The position numbers and the translations under genes are program-made. Positions 47,761 through 55,407 of a DNA stretch of 64,000 nucleotides are shown in pieces (the stretch's first letter is position 1; every line of letters starts with the position of its first letter). The DNA is from Metabacillus litoralis. GTDB lineage: Bacteria > Bacillota > Bacilli > Bacillales > Bacillaceae. The notes below the pieces were generated by a model. The model was not told the DNA's origin. It ran no database searches and saw nothing but the letters and a program-made list of their open reading frames with translations. The stretch is from contig NZ_CP033043.1 in the NCBI RefSeq assembly GCF_003667825.1, positions 4,720,501 through 4,784,500 of the forward strand, read 5' to 3'.

Positions 47761-48656
47761 TCGTTACCTCCTGTATACAACTCAGTGATAAGAGAGCGAA
47801 GCTTTGTTGTGATTTGTGTTAGCCCTTCTTCCTTTTCAAAGTAATGTAAAAGAACATCAATTAAAAAACTTCGAGGCTTTTGGGCCTTTACTTCATCTTT
47901 TAACAGATTAAGAGATGAAGTAAGATTATTTTTTGTTTCTTCATTGTGATAGCTACTTATGTAATCTTCGATAATTAAAAATTGATTGTCAATTTCATCC
48001 GTTTTAGAGATAGAAGAACTATTAGTAAGGTTTAAAAAGTGTAAAATTCTTTCCTCTGTTAAAAGTGGATTTGGTCTAGTGGTTAACAAATCATTTACTA
48101 TTGAATCTAAACGATCAACTATATAGGTTGATATAGCTTGAACATTAACTTTTTCATTTTTATTAGCAAGGATGGAGAGGAATTCCTTTATTAATCCTTG
48201 TAGAGTTATGGTTAGGTCCCAGCAATATAGATTAATATGATTTCCATATGCCTGCAGAAGGCACTCCTTTTGCCACTGTGTAATTCTGAATCTCATCCTT
48301 TGCATTAATAATCTAAAGTCACTGTTTTCAGAAAGCGGCACATCCTTTAACTGCATGAGGATAAAATCTTTTCGCTCAATAAAGTCTTCAATTTGTGTAC
48401 TTAATTGCTTGAGTAAAAGTTCTCTTGGTGATAATGATTCATCAGTGGAATAACGAAATGCTTTTTGAAACATCATATTTTGGTGATACTCAAACACCTC
48501 TATAAATAATTCTTCTTTAGATGAGAACACTTTATATAAAGAAGCTTTTGACATTGAGCATTGTTCCGCAATTTCTTGAACTGATGTTGAGAAATATCCT
48601 TTTTTAGAAAAAATTTTAGTTGCAGCATCGATTAATAGCTTCCTCTTTTCGTCCAA
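47748..48656 (-). CDS. TetR-family transcriptional regulator
   Basis: A 302-residue regulator. The N-terminal HTH (ATKIFSKKGYFSTSVQEIAEQCSMSKASLYKVFSSKEELF) is typical TetR; the C-terminal part is about 100 residues longer than most TetR proteins. It probably represses its own operon, including the downstream efflux pump, and lets go on binding a drug. TTG start, with AAAGGATG upstream on the minus strand. A repeated GAAAACTAA upstream (about 48681 and 48698) is a candidate operator. Confidence 0.85.
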   Translation of the reverse strand: MDEKRKLLIDAATKIFSKKGYFSTSVQEIAEQCSMSKASLYKVFSSKEELFIEVFEYHQNMMFQKAFRYSTDESLSPRELLLKQLSTQIEDFIERKDFILMQLKDVPLSENSDFRLLMQRMRFRITQWQKECLLQAYGNHINLYCWDLTITLQGLIKEFLSILANKNEKVNVQAISTYIVDRLDSIVNDLLTTRPNPLLTEERILHFLNLTNSSSISKTDEIDNQFLIIEDYISSYHNEETKNNLTSSLNLLKDEVKAQKPRSFLIDVLLHYFEKEEGLTQITTKLRSLITELYTGGNEWNT

Positions 48657-48804
48657 TATCTACTCACATCCTTTTGAAGAAAACTAAGTGGTTTACATAG
48701 AAAACTAATGAGTTCATGGTGAATTTTAGAGTAGAGACAAGCTTAAGTCAAGAATAAATAGTTAATGAAAGAATTACTAATAAAAAAACAGCGATTTCTC
48801 GCTG

Positions 48805-50046
48805 TTATGTTGCCAATGAAAAAGGAAAACTGATGATAAATGTTGTTCCTACTTTGTCACTTGTTACCTTCATTAGCCCACCGTGATTTTCAATGATTTT
48901 CTTTGAAACAGATAGGCCTAATCCAGTACCATCATCTTTTGTTGAGAAAAATGGATCAAATATATGAGGTAAAAGAGAAGGTGGAATACCTTTCCCATTA
49001 TCACGAAACAAAATCTCAAGATGATGATCAACAACAATTGTCTCAATTGTTATAACCAAAGGTTGATCAGATCTAGCTTGGATAGCATTTATGAATAAGT
49101 TCATAAACACCTGTAGCAATTCCTCCTGATCTCCTTTTATCATTGCTTTTGTTGTTGATGAATCAAGGATATATTCCAGCTTTGTGTTATATAGTAATGC
49201 CTCACTTTCTAGAAATTTCCCCAAATATTCTTTGAGAAACTTATGCAGGTTGATCATTTGTCTAGAGCTAGATGAAGGCTTTGCAATACTCAAAAAGTCA
49301 CTAATAATTTTATTTGCTCGATCTATCTCAGGAATGAGAATATCAGTGAAAAGTTGTGACACTTCAGTGTTGGTTTTATCTTTTAGTAATTGTAAATACC
49401 CTCTGACTGTTGTAAGAGGATTTCTAATTTCATGTGCGATGCCAGCAGCAATTCTTCCGGCGAGCGCTTGCTTCTCAGCTTCTTTTATGACGTTAAGAAA
49501 ATAAAAAGTACCTAATACTCGTTTAATCGATCCATCTGTATTCCATAAAATACGAGTATTAATAAGCCCGTAATTTACATCTAGTACTTCTTTATCTTTC
49601 ATTTCAATACCTGTTCGTATCGTTTCAAGTAGTTCGATTTGATCGTCTGGAAGTTGTAAGAGCTCTCTTATATGTTTACCAATTATTTTATCCCGGTCTA
49701 CACCTAGATCTTTAGCAGTTTGGAGATTACATAACGTTATGAGTCCATCACCATCAACAAAAACAATATGGTGAGGAACAAAATCAAAGATAGAGGAAAG
49801 GAAGAGTTCAGTTTCTGCAAACTGATCGTAAGTGGTTGAAATAATAAATTCATCACGGGTATGTGAATTAGTGTTTGCTTTTTGAATAAGTATTTGTTTG
49901 GAGTTACCTTCTTTAGCAACTAACTTGCTATGTTGTTTATTTACATATGTAAACGAAAAAGGAAGTTCACTTAGGAGTTCTTTTAGTAAAGCATTTTCGT
50001 TTTTTAATTTTTCAATTTCGAGGTCATGCTTAAGCTCATCTACCAT
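48805..50046 (-). CDS. PAS-domain sensor histidine kinase, sporulation-kinase type
   Basis: A 413-residue soluble kinase. An N-terminal coiled coil, a PAS domain (about residues 85-190), then HisKA with the phospho-acceptor His in AGIAHEIRNPLTTVRGYLQLL, and HATPase with DNGKGIPPSLLPHIFDPFFSTKDDGTGLGL. HEIRNPLT-(T/V)-VRG is typical of Bacillus phosphorelay kinases (KinA-E) acting on Spo0F. No response regulator is adjacent, as for those kinases. ATG 50046 is preferred because AAGGAGC lies just upstream; the frame extends ten codons further. Input signal unknown. Confidence 0.85.
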   Translation of the reverse strand: MVDELKHDLEIEKLKNENALLKELLSELPFSFTYVNKQHSKLVAKEGNSKQILIQKANTNSHTRDEFIISTTYDQFAETELFLSSIFDFVPHHIVFVDGDGLITLCNLQTAKDLGVDRDKIIGKHIRELLQLPDDQIELLETIRTGIEMKDKEVLDVNYGLINTRILWNTDGSIKRVLGTFYFLNVIKEAEKQALAGRIAAGIAHEIRNPLTTVRGYLQLLKDKTNTEVSQLFTDILIPEIDRANKIISDFLSIAKPSSSSRQMINLHKFLKEYLGKFLESEALLYNTKLEYILDSSTTKAMIKGDQEELLQVFMNLFINAIQARSDQPLVITIETIVVDHHLEILFRDNGKGIPPSLLPHIFDPFFSTKDDGTGLGLSVSKKIIENHGGLMKVTSDKVGTTFIISFPFSLAT

Positions 50047-50233
50047 TTTTTTGCTCCTTGTAAGACACATTTGCAATCATTATAAGGTTAGTATATCCTA
50101 TTCTTTTTTTCAATTGCTAGCTATTGCCCATACCGAATACCATGTCATGCATTAAACAATTGCACCAACACCCATTCGAATTGGCTGTTTGCTGAATAGA
50201 ATAATAAGAAACTTTCTAAAGGTGGTCATACAA

Positions 50234-50506
50234 ATGGGAGAAGTTGAGGAGAAGGTGCATGAACTTGAGATGAAAATTCAAGAGCTAGAACAACAAATAG
50301 AGCATATAGAAGAATTTCATTCGAATTCTTTGGATGAGAATGATGTAAGAGCTGTTGTTGATGGTCTATTAGCTGAAAAAAATATTGCGACACAAGAAGA
50401 AATTGAACGACAACTCAACAAAAGTCATTTATCATTAATTAAATGGATTCTTGGTACCGGAGTAAGTATCGGAGCGTTAGTTGTAAGTATCGTTCGGTTT
50501 TTGTGA
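50234..50506 (+). CDS. Small coiled-coil protein with C-terminal membrane anchor
   Basis: A 90-residue protein. Residues 1-30 form a strong heptad coiled coil (EKVHELEMKIQELEQQIEHIEEF), and the last ~18 (WILGTGVSIGALVVSIVRFL) form a membrane anchor. Tail-anchored plan, function unknown. ATG 50234 is preferred to 50189 because AAAGGTGG lies at 50217-50224. A hairpin, AGGGCAAC/GTTGCCCCT at 50523-50546, follows and may terminate both converging genes. Confidence 0.7.
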   Translation: MGEVEEKVHELEMKIQELEQQIEHIEEFHSNSLDENDVRAVVDGLLAEKNIATQEEIERQLNKSHLSLIKWILGTGVSIGALVVSIVRFL

Positions 50507-50557
50507 TAGATGGATTGAAAAAAGGGCAACATCTTAGTTGCCCCTTTACTATCTATT

Positions 50558-50920
50558 TCAGTAATGATAATATCCTCTGCCGAAAGGACCGTCATCTAGT
50601 ACAGCTCCACCTAGAAGCCCTGCACCAAGACCTAGAAGTCCAGTAGTAAGTGGTCCTACACCACCAGCGCCATATCCTCCGAATCCAGGACCATATCCTG
50701 CACCGTATCCGTATCCAGCGCCAGGGTAACCGCCGAATCCAGTGCCATAACCACCATATCCAGCACCAGGATAACCGCCGAATCCAGCGCCATAACCACC
50801 ATATCCAGCACCAGGATAACCGCCGTAACCAGGACCTGCACCATATCCGCCTGTGAAACCACCAAATCCACCTGGATAACCAAAGCGTCCATCTGATAAT
50901 CTTGCATCTCTATGTCTCAT
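50558..50920 (-). CDS. Gly/Tyr-rich repeat protein, possible spore-coat or surface protein
   Basis: A 120-residue low-complexity protein. A short charged start (MRHRDARLSDGRFG) is followed by glycine, tyrosine and phenylalanine in 15-residue repeats of the type GYGGYGAGFGGYPGA (45-bp DNA repeats, about 50705-50830), then a Gly/Leu end. Tyr/Gly-rich proteins of this kind are common in Bacillus spore coats, where tyrosines can crosslink, but the locus gives no direct proof. The ATG ends at 50920, with AAGGATGA upstream on the minus strand. Open frames on the opposite strand here are repeat artefacts. Confidence 0.65.
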   Translation of the reverse strand: MRHRDARLSDGRFGYPGGFGGFTGGYGAGPGYGGYPGAGYGGYGAGFGGYPGAGYGGYGTGFGGYPGAGYGYGAGYGPGFGGYGAGGVGPLTTGLLGLGAGLLGGAVLDDGPFGRGYYHY

Positions 50921-51237
50921 TTCATTTCATCCTTCCCAAATGTTATTTCAGTTTCTCTGTACTATATGTGTTTACCTAGCCACTTGGGAATATGTTTAGC
51001 AAGAATGGGCGACCGTCTAATGAAGTGAAGTATGGATGTACGGTCTTATGAAAGGTTTATTGCGGCACACACGTAAGATTTACTGAAACATCTGAAAAAA
51101 ATATAAAAAGACTTGATTATCATATTGAAAGATTATATAATGTTAAAGTAAATTATGAAGAATGTTCGACATTCTTCGACATTATTTTCAAAAAGGTATT
51201 GCATCACATAAATATACTTGATATAATGTACCTATTC
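50921..51237. other. Gene-free region before tRNA-Gly
   Basis: Holds the start region of the Gly/Tyr protein on the left and the tRNA-Gly promoter on the right. A 15-base palindrome GAATGTTCGACATTC lies at 51160-51174, partly repeated by TTCGACATT just after. I see no open frame with a ribosome site. Confidence 0.5.
51199..51227 (+). promoter_or_regulatory. tRNA-Gly promoter
   Basis: TTGCAT (51199-51204) and TATAAT (51222-51227), spacer 17, ten bases before the tRNA. Confidence 0.7.
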
Positions 51238-51311
51238 GCGGGTGTAGTTTAGTGGTAAAACCTCAGCCTTCCAAGCTGATGATGAGGGTTCGATTCCCTT
51301 CACCCGCTCCA
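51238..51311 (+). tRNA. tRNA-Gly (TCC)
   Basis: Acceptor GCGGGTG/CACCCGC, anticodon TCC, encoded CCA. Single tRNA gene with its own promoter and terminator. Confidence 0.95.
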
Positions 51312-51329
51312 TACATAATAATTGGTTAC

Positions 51330-51374
51330 AACGCAGTGTCTCGTTTCTTAGATAAACGATGCATTGCGTTTTTT
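51330..51374 (+). terminator. tRNA-Gly terminator
   Basis: AACGCA...TGCGTT with an inner TCGTTT/AAACGA stem and six T residues. Confidence 0.8.
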
Positions 51375-51406
51375 ATTATGTCATTGATTTTGCTATCAAA
51401 TAATGA

Positions 51407-51439
51407 AGTAACTCGAAGGATAAATCCTTCGAGTTACTT
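51407..51439. terminator. Perfect 16-bp inverted repeat at the end of the B3/B4 gene
   Basis: AAGTAACTCGAAGGAT and its complement at 51424-51439, single-base loop. It overlaps the stop codon at 51434 of the minus-strand gene. There is no clear T-run on that strand, so it may protect the 3' end or terminate weakly. Confidence 0.5.
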
Positions 51440-52099
51440 GATGATCTTATATGTTGCGTCTCCGCCGTGTATTTGTGTAAACATACTAGATAATGCTTGT
51501 AATAGTTCTAAAGACCTCTCTTCAGAAAGAGAAGGGTTTAAATAAACAATATGTAAAGCTTCTGTTGTGTTAGATGTTACAGCGGTTCTTTTTGAATCCA
51601 CATAAGGACTTCCAAATGGACCCTGATGATCCTCTGAAACTAATTTGTTATGAAAAGAAACTTCACGTTCATTGATGGCAAGATAGGTATCCTCTTCACT
51701 ACCTATCTTGATTTTAACATCCCCAATAAGCTTATCTTTATCATAAATCCCTAGGGGAATTTGGTATTGAAGAGATAAAAAGTTATTTAAGTCTACTGCA
51801 GAGTTGAACGGTTGGAGATATTGCTGTTTCTGAACCCGTCGATATAATGCTTCACTTGAAGGGCGGTATCGGTTAGGGTCTGTTCCTATTGCTTTAAATA
51901 GTTGTCGCCATTCTAGGATGGCTGGGATATCCGTTACTTTCTTATCAACATAATCAAAATAAAGAGATTCTTGGAATAGCTGTAATCTTCCTTTGAGCAT
52001 TTGAGGAGAATCTCCAACGTGAATACCCCGATATTCCACAATGCCAATTTTAAAGTCTTTGTTAAGTTGGTTGAGTTGATCTTGAACGGTCATTTCCAT
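51434..52099 (-). CDS. B3/B4 tRNA-binding domain protein
   Basis: A 221-residue stand-alone B3/B4 domain like that in the beta subunit of phenylalanyl-tRNA synthetase, where it edits Tyr-tRNA. Segments ILEWRQLFKAIGTDPNRYRPSSEALYRRV and VDLNNFLSLQYQIPLGIYD are the family hallmark. Free-standing members are thought to act on tRNA or aminoacyl-tRNA; the role is unproven. The start is ATG 52099, with GGAGG nine bases upstream. The longer frame from 52117 would begin on the ribosome site itself. Confidence 0.8.
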   Translation of the reverse strand: MEMTVQDQLNQLNKDFKIGIVEYRGIHVGDSPQMLKGRLQLFQESLYFDYVDKKVTDIPAILEWRQLFKAIGTDPNRYRPSSEALYRRVQKQQYLQPFNSAVDLNNFLSLQYQIPLGIYDKDKLIGDVKIKIGSEEDTYLAINEREVSFHNKLVSEDHQGPFGSPYVDSKRTAVTSNTTEALHIVYLNPSLSEERSLELLQALSSMFTQIHGGDATYKIIK

Positions 52100-52193
52100 T
52101 AATTCATACCTCCACAAACATTGAATGTGGTGTTATTTTACCATAGTAGAAGAAAAAACTTAGAATATGTGACCTTTAAAGGAGGGAAGAGCA

Positions 52194-53333
52194 ATGAATA
52201 TTGAAGAATTTAAAAGGGAAGTTATTGAATATAGTAAAACAATAGGCATCGATAAAATTGGATTTACAAGCGCGAATATGTTTGAAGAGCTAAAGCAAAG
52301 GTTGATTACACAACAGGAGCTTGGCTATCAATCAGGCTTTGAGGAGTCAGATATTGAGAAACGTGTTGCACCTATTAAACTTTTACCTAAGGCAAGTTCA
52401 ATCATATCCATTGCTCTTGCTTATCCTTCAAAAATGAAAAACGCTCCAAAAAGTACAAAAGAAGAAAGACGTGGTATATTTTGTCGTGCCTCTTGGGGGC
52501 AGGATTACCATGATGTGTTGCGTGACAGGTTAAATAAATTAGAAGTGTTTTTAAAAGAAAAAGTACCTGATATTCAAGTGAAATCGATGGTTGATACAGG
52601 TGAGCTTTCCGATCGTGCAGTTGCGGAACGGGCAGGTATTGGATGGAGTGGAAAAAACTGCTCAATTATCACGCCTGAATTTGGCTCTTATGTTTATTTA
52701 GGTGAAATGATTACAAACTTTCCTTTTCCGCCAGATACTCCAATGGAAGATCAATGTGGCTCATGTACAAAATGCCTCGATGTTTGTCCAACAGGTGCTT
52801 TAGTACAAGGTGGTCAGCTTGATTCATCGAAATGTATTGCTTTTTTAACACAAACAAAAGGTTTTCTGCCTGAAGAATACCGTACGAAAATTGGAAATCG
52901 CATCTATGGTTGTGATACTTGTCAAACAGTTTGTCCTGTTAATAAAGGAAAAGATTTTCACTTTCATCCAGAAATGGAGCCGGATCCTGAAATTGCAAAG
53001 CCAAAATTAAAACCGTTATTAACAATAAGTAATCGTGATTTCAAAGAAAAATTTGGACATATATCTGGTTCATGGAGAGGCAAAAAGCCTCTTCAAAGAA
53101 ATGCGATCCTGGCACTTGCGCATTTTAAAGATACAACTGCGTTAGATGATTTAATAAAAGTGATGCACGAAGACCCAAGACCTGTGATTAGAGGTACTGC
53201 AGCATGGGCGATAGGAAAAATAGGGGAAGCTTCAGCAGCACACGAGCTACAAAAAGCATATGAAAAAGAAAAAGATTCACAAGTTAAAGAAGAAATCACG
53301 AAAGGTTTGTCCTTTCTTCTTACAGAAAAATAA
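52194..53333 (+). CDS. queG: Epoxyqueuosine reductase QueG
   Basis: A 379-residue iron-sulfur and cobalamin enzyme catalysing the last step of queuosine synthesis in tRNA. Two 4Fe-4S motifs are visible: CGSCTKCLDVCPTGAL and CDTCQTVCPVNKG. The N-terminal cobalamin-binding region ends with DTGELSDRAVAERAGIGWSGKN, carrying the catalytic Asp. The C-terminal ~75 residues form HEAT-like repeats that hold tRNA. B. subtilis has the same gene (yhbA) with yhbB and cspR downstream, as here. A terminator follows at 53343. Confidence 0.94.
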   Translation: MNIEEFKREVIEYSKTIGIDKIGFTSANMFEELKQRLITQQELGYQSGFEESDIEKRVAPIKLLPKASSIISIALAYPSKMKNAPKSTKEERRGIFCRASWGQDYHDVLRDRLNKLEVFLKEKVPDIQVKSMVDTGELSDRAVAERAGIGWSGKNCSIITPEFGSYVYLGEMITNFPFPPDTPMEDQCGSCTKCLDVCPTGALVQGGQLDSSKCIAFLTQTKGFLPEEYRTKIGNRIYGCDTCQTVCPVNKGKDFHFHPEMEPDPEIAKPKLKPLLTISNRDFKEKFGHISGSWRGKKPLQRNAILALAHFKDTTALDDLIKVMHEDPRPVIRGTAAWAIGKIGEASAAHELQKAYEKEKDSQVKEEITKGLSFLLTEK

Positions 53334-53342
53334 AAGGATGTT

Positions 53343-53374
53343 AAAAGGCGGCGTTCTATTCTCCGCCTTTTTAT
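53343..53374 (+). terminator. queG terminator
   Basis: AAAAGGCGG pairs with CCGCCTTTT, then TTATG. Confidence 0.8.
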
Positions 53375-53530
53375 GTTTTGATCCTCGCTATGTTTTATTG
53401 AAAGGGATCATAGTCAATGAAACGAATCTAATTGACTTTACATAAAATCATAGATAAAAGCGAAATAACATGACTAAATCTCAACACCTTCTACATACGT
53501 TTTAATAAATACGTTATGGTGGTGATGATC

Positions 53531-54430
53531 GTGAAGCAGCTAATTTCTGAGTTAAATGAAGCGAAACTTCAAATGCTGATCAATGCTAAATATATAAAAA
53601 ACGAAAGAAATGATGCTGAACTACAGGCAATACAACGGAAACTTGAATTTTCTAGAAAACGAAATACAGAAATCGTTAAAGGTAGTACAAAAATAAATAT
53701 TACGAATATTGACACAAGAACAAAAGACCTGAAGGAGGCAAGGTATACATGTCATTCGAAGTGGCTTAATAAGCAAAATGACTTTTTTTATCTTGAAGAA
53801 AGAATTGAAAACAGAAAGGCTAGTATTTATAAAAATGAAATTGTTGAAGATCTATTATTGAATCACGAAGGAGACAATGACAGATCTAGTATTCAAATCA
53901 TGGATGATGATGAAAGGAATAAAGATTCTTCGTATCGTTACGACCGAATGGCGGCTGTTCAATATGCTGAGCGTTGGTGGAATAGTACGAATCCTAAATA
54001 TAAAAACTTTGATGTGAATTGCACAAACTTTATTTCACAATGCTTGCATGCAGGTGGGGCCCAGATGAGAGGATATCCTAACCGTTCTTCAGGATGGTGG
54101 ATGCAAAATAATAACTGGAGTTACAGCTGGTCTGTTGCAAATGCAATGAAGAATTTCTTAGCTCAATCCCAAACTGGTTTAAGAGCCGAGCGAGTAGAAT
54201 CACCGGATAAATTAATGCCTGGGGATGTTATTTGCTATGATTTTCAAGGAGATGGCCGCTTTGATCATACAACGTTTGTCGTAGCAAAAGACGATGAGAA
54301 TATGCCATTAGTAAATGCACAAACTTATAATAGCCGTATGCGCTATTGGGCATACGAAGACTCGACTGCCTACACACCAAATATAAAGTATGCTTTTTTT
54401 CGAATACTTGATGATACCAGTTCAAAGTAA
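53531..54430 (+). CDS. yhbB: Amidase-domain protein, YhbB-like
   Basis: A 299-residue protein. The C-terminal ~150 residues are an NlpC/P60-like 'putative amidase' domain: YDRMAAVQYAERWW, catalytic Cys in NCTNFISQCLHAGG, and His in RFDHTTFVV. The N-terminal half is helical and charged. No clear signal peptide, as in B. subtilis YhbB, which lies between queG and cspR too. It may cut peptide bonds in cell-wall material, perhaps in the mother cell during sporulation; that is inference. The start is uncertain: GTG 53531 fits GGTGGTGA best, with ATG 53525 and 53516 as alternatives. Confidence 0.82.
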   Translation: MKQLISELNEAKLQMLINAKYIKNERNDAELQAIQRKLEFSRKRNTEIVKGSTKINITNIDTRTKDLKEARYTCHSKWLNKQNDFFYLEERIENRKASIYKNEIVEDLLLNHEGDNDRSSIQIMDDDERNKDSSYRYDRMAAVQYAERWWNSTNPKYKNFDVNCTNFISQCLHAGGAQMRGYPNRSSGWWMQNNNWSYSWSVANAMKNFLAQSQTGLRAERVESPDKLMPGDVICYDFQGDGRFDHTTFVVAKDDENMPLVNAQTYNSRMRYWAYEDSTAYTPNIKYAFFRILDDTSSK

Positions 54431-54495
54431 CAATGGTATAATGGCTATTGAAATAAATGTTAGTATTTTTCATAGAAACAGACGAGGTGAAAAAA

Positions 54496-54984
54496 TTGGC
54501 TTTACATGTTGTACTTTATCAACCAGAGATTCCTGCAAATACAGGGAATATTGCACGTTCATGTGCAGCGACTAACACAACTCTACATTTAATTCGTCCA
54601 TTAGGATTTTCGACAGATGATAAAATGCTGAAAAGAGCGGGTCTGGATTATTGGGAGTTTGTAAATGTTGTCTATCATGACTCTCTTGATGAATTATTTG
54701 AAAAATATAAATCAGGAGAATTTTTCTTTTTAACTAAATTTGGCCAACAGCCGCATACTACGTTTGATTACAGCGATCTTAATAAAGATTATTTCTTTGT
54801 TTTTGGTCGTGAAACAACGGGCTTGCCAAAGGATTTAATTCAATCCAATATGGATAAATGCTTACGTCTTCCAATGACAGAGCATGTGCGTTCATTAAAT
54901 TTATCTAACACTGCAGCTATTCTTATTTATGAAGCATTAAGACAGCAGAACTATCCTGGTCTAATGCTGGACTTTCATAACTAA
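54496..54984 (+). CDS. trmL: tRNA (cytidine/uridine-34 2'-O) methyltransferase
   Basis: A 162-residue SPOUT methyltransferase (B. subtilis CspR/TrmL) that methylates the ribose of the wobble base in tRNA-Leu. Almost every block known from CspR is present: ALHVVLYQPEIPANTGNIAR, HLIRPLGFS, VFGRETTGLP and LPMTEHVRSLNLSNTAAI, which form the trefoil-knot SAM site. The start is TTG 54496, with GAGGTG eight bases upstream; it matches the start of the B. subtilis protein. The frame continues upstream to 54457 without a ribosome site. Confidence 0.94.
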   Translation: MALHVVLYQPEIPANTGNIARSCAATNTTLHLIRPLGFSTDDKMLKRAGLDYWEFVNVVYHDSLDELFEKYKSGEFFFLTKFGQQPHTTFDYSDLNKDYFFVFGRETTGLPKDLIQSNMDKCLRLPMTEHVRSLNLSNTAAILIYEALRQQNYPGLMLDFHN

Positions 54985-55013
54985 AGGCTAAGCGCAGGAG
55001 CTAAACACAAATA

Positions 55014-55080
55014 AAAAGGGTGACTCAAACGGTATAGATCTTATCAAAAGGTCTATATCATTTGGGTCACCCTTTTTTTT
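55014..55080. terminator. Bidirectional terminator
   Basis: AAAAAGGGTGAC pairs with GTCACCCTTTTT, with an inner TATAGATC/GGTCTATA stem. T-runs on both strands serve trmL and the minus-strand small gene. Confidence 0.85.
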
Positions 55081-55087
55081 ATCCAAC

Positions 55088-55180
55088 TTACTTTTTTACG
55101 CCTGGCTTGCCTTCATATCCAGCTGTAAAAATAGCTGTTAAGAATGCTAAGCTAACACCGAGAATTAAAATAAAACCCAT
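55088..55180 (-). CDS. 30-residue membrane peptide
   Basis: Product MGFILILGVSLAFLTAIFTA followed by GYEGKPGVKK. A single hydrophobic segment of ~20 residues and a short polar tail. AGGAGG is seven bases before the ATG, and the stop is eight bases from a strong bidirectional terminator, so this is a complete small gene. I do not recognise the family with certainty; single-helix peptides of this size are frequent in Bacillus sporulation and membrane stress. Confidence 0.75.
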   Translation of the reverse strand: MGFILILGVSLAFLTAIFTAGYEGKPGVKK

Positions 55181-55345
55181 CGTTTTACCTCCTCTACTTA
55201 ATCAACAGAGAATGAAGGATCTATGTATAGTTTCCCTCTTATAGCTAGTATTATTATAACTCAATTAAGAAGTGATGTGAATGAGGAACAAAGAAAAAGA
55301 TTCTAGCTTTTTCTTAACAAGAACGAATGTTAAAGGACATCCTCG

Positions 55346-55353
55346 CATAAAGT
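55346..55353 (+). promoter_or_regulatory. Possible sigma-E type -10 element before prkA
   Basis: CATAAAGT resembles the sigma-E -10 CATACANT, with GAATGTT 14 bases upstream. prkA is a sporulation gene under sigma-E in B. subtilis; the match here is weak. Confidence 0.3.
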
Positions 55354-55407
55354 GTATTAAACTGCACGAGTTAGAAATAAGTACGACCAATGATGAAGGA
55401 GGTCCTT

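Noticed and set aside
50650..50907. His/Gln-rich and Val/Ala/Asp-rich frames in the repeat gene
   Set aside because: Alternate frames of the 45-bp repeats; the Gly/Tyr frame has the start, ribosome site and stop expected of a gene.
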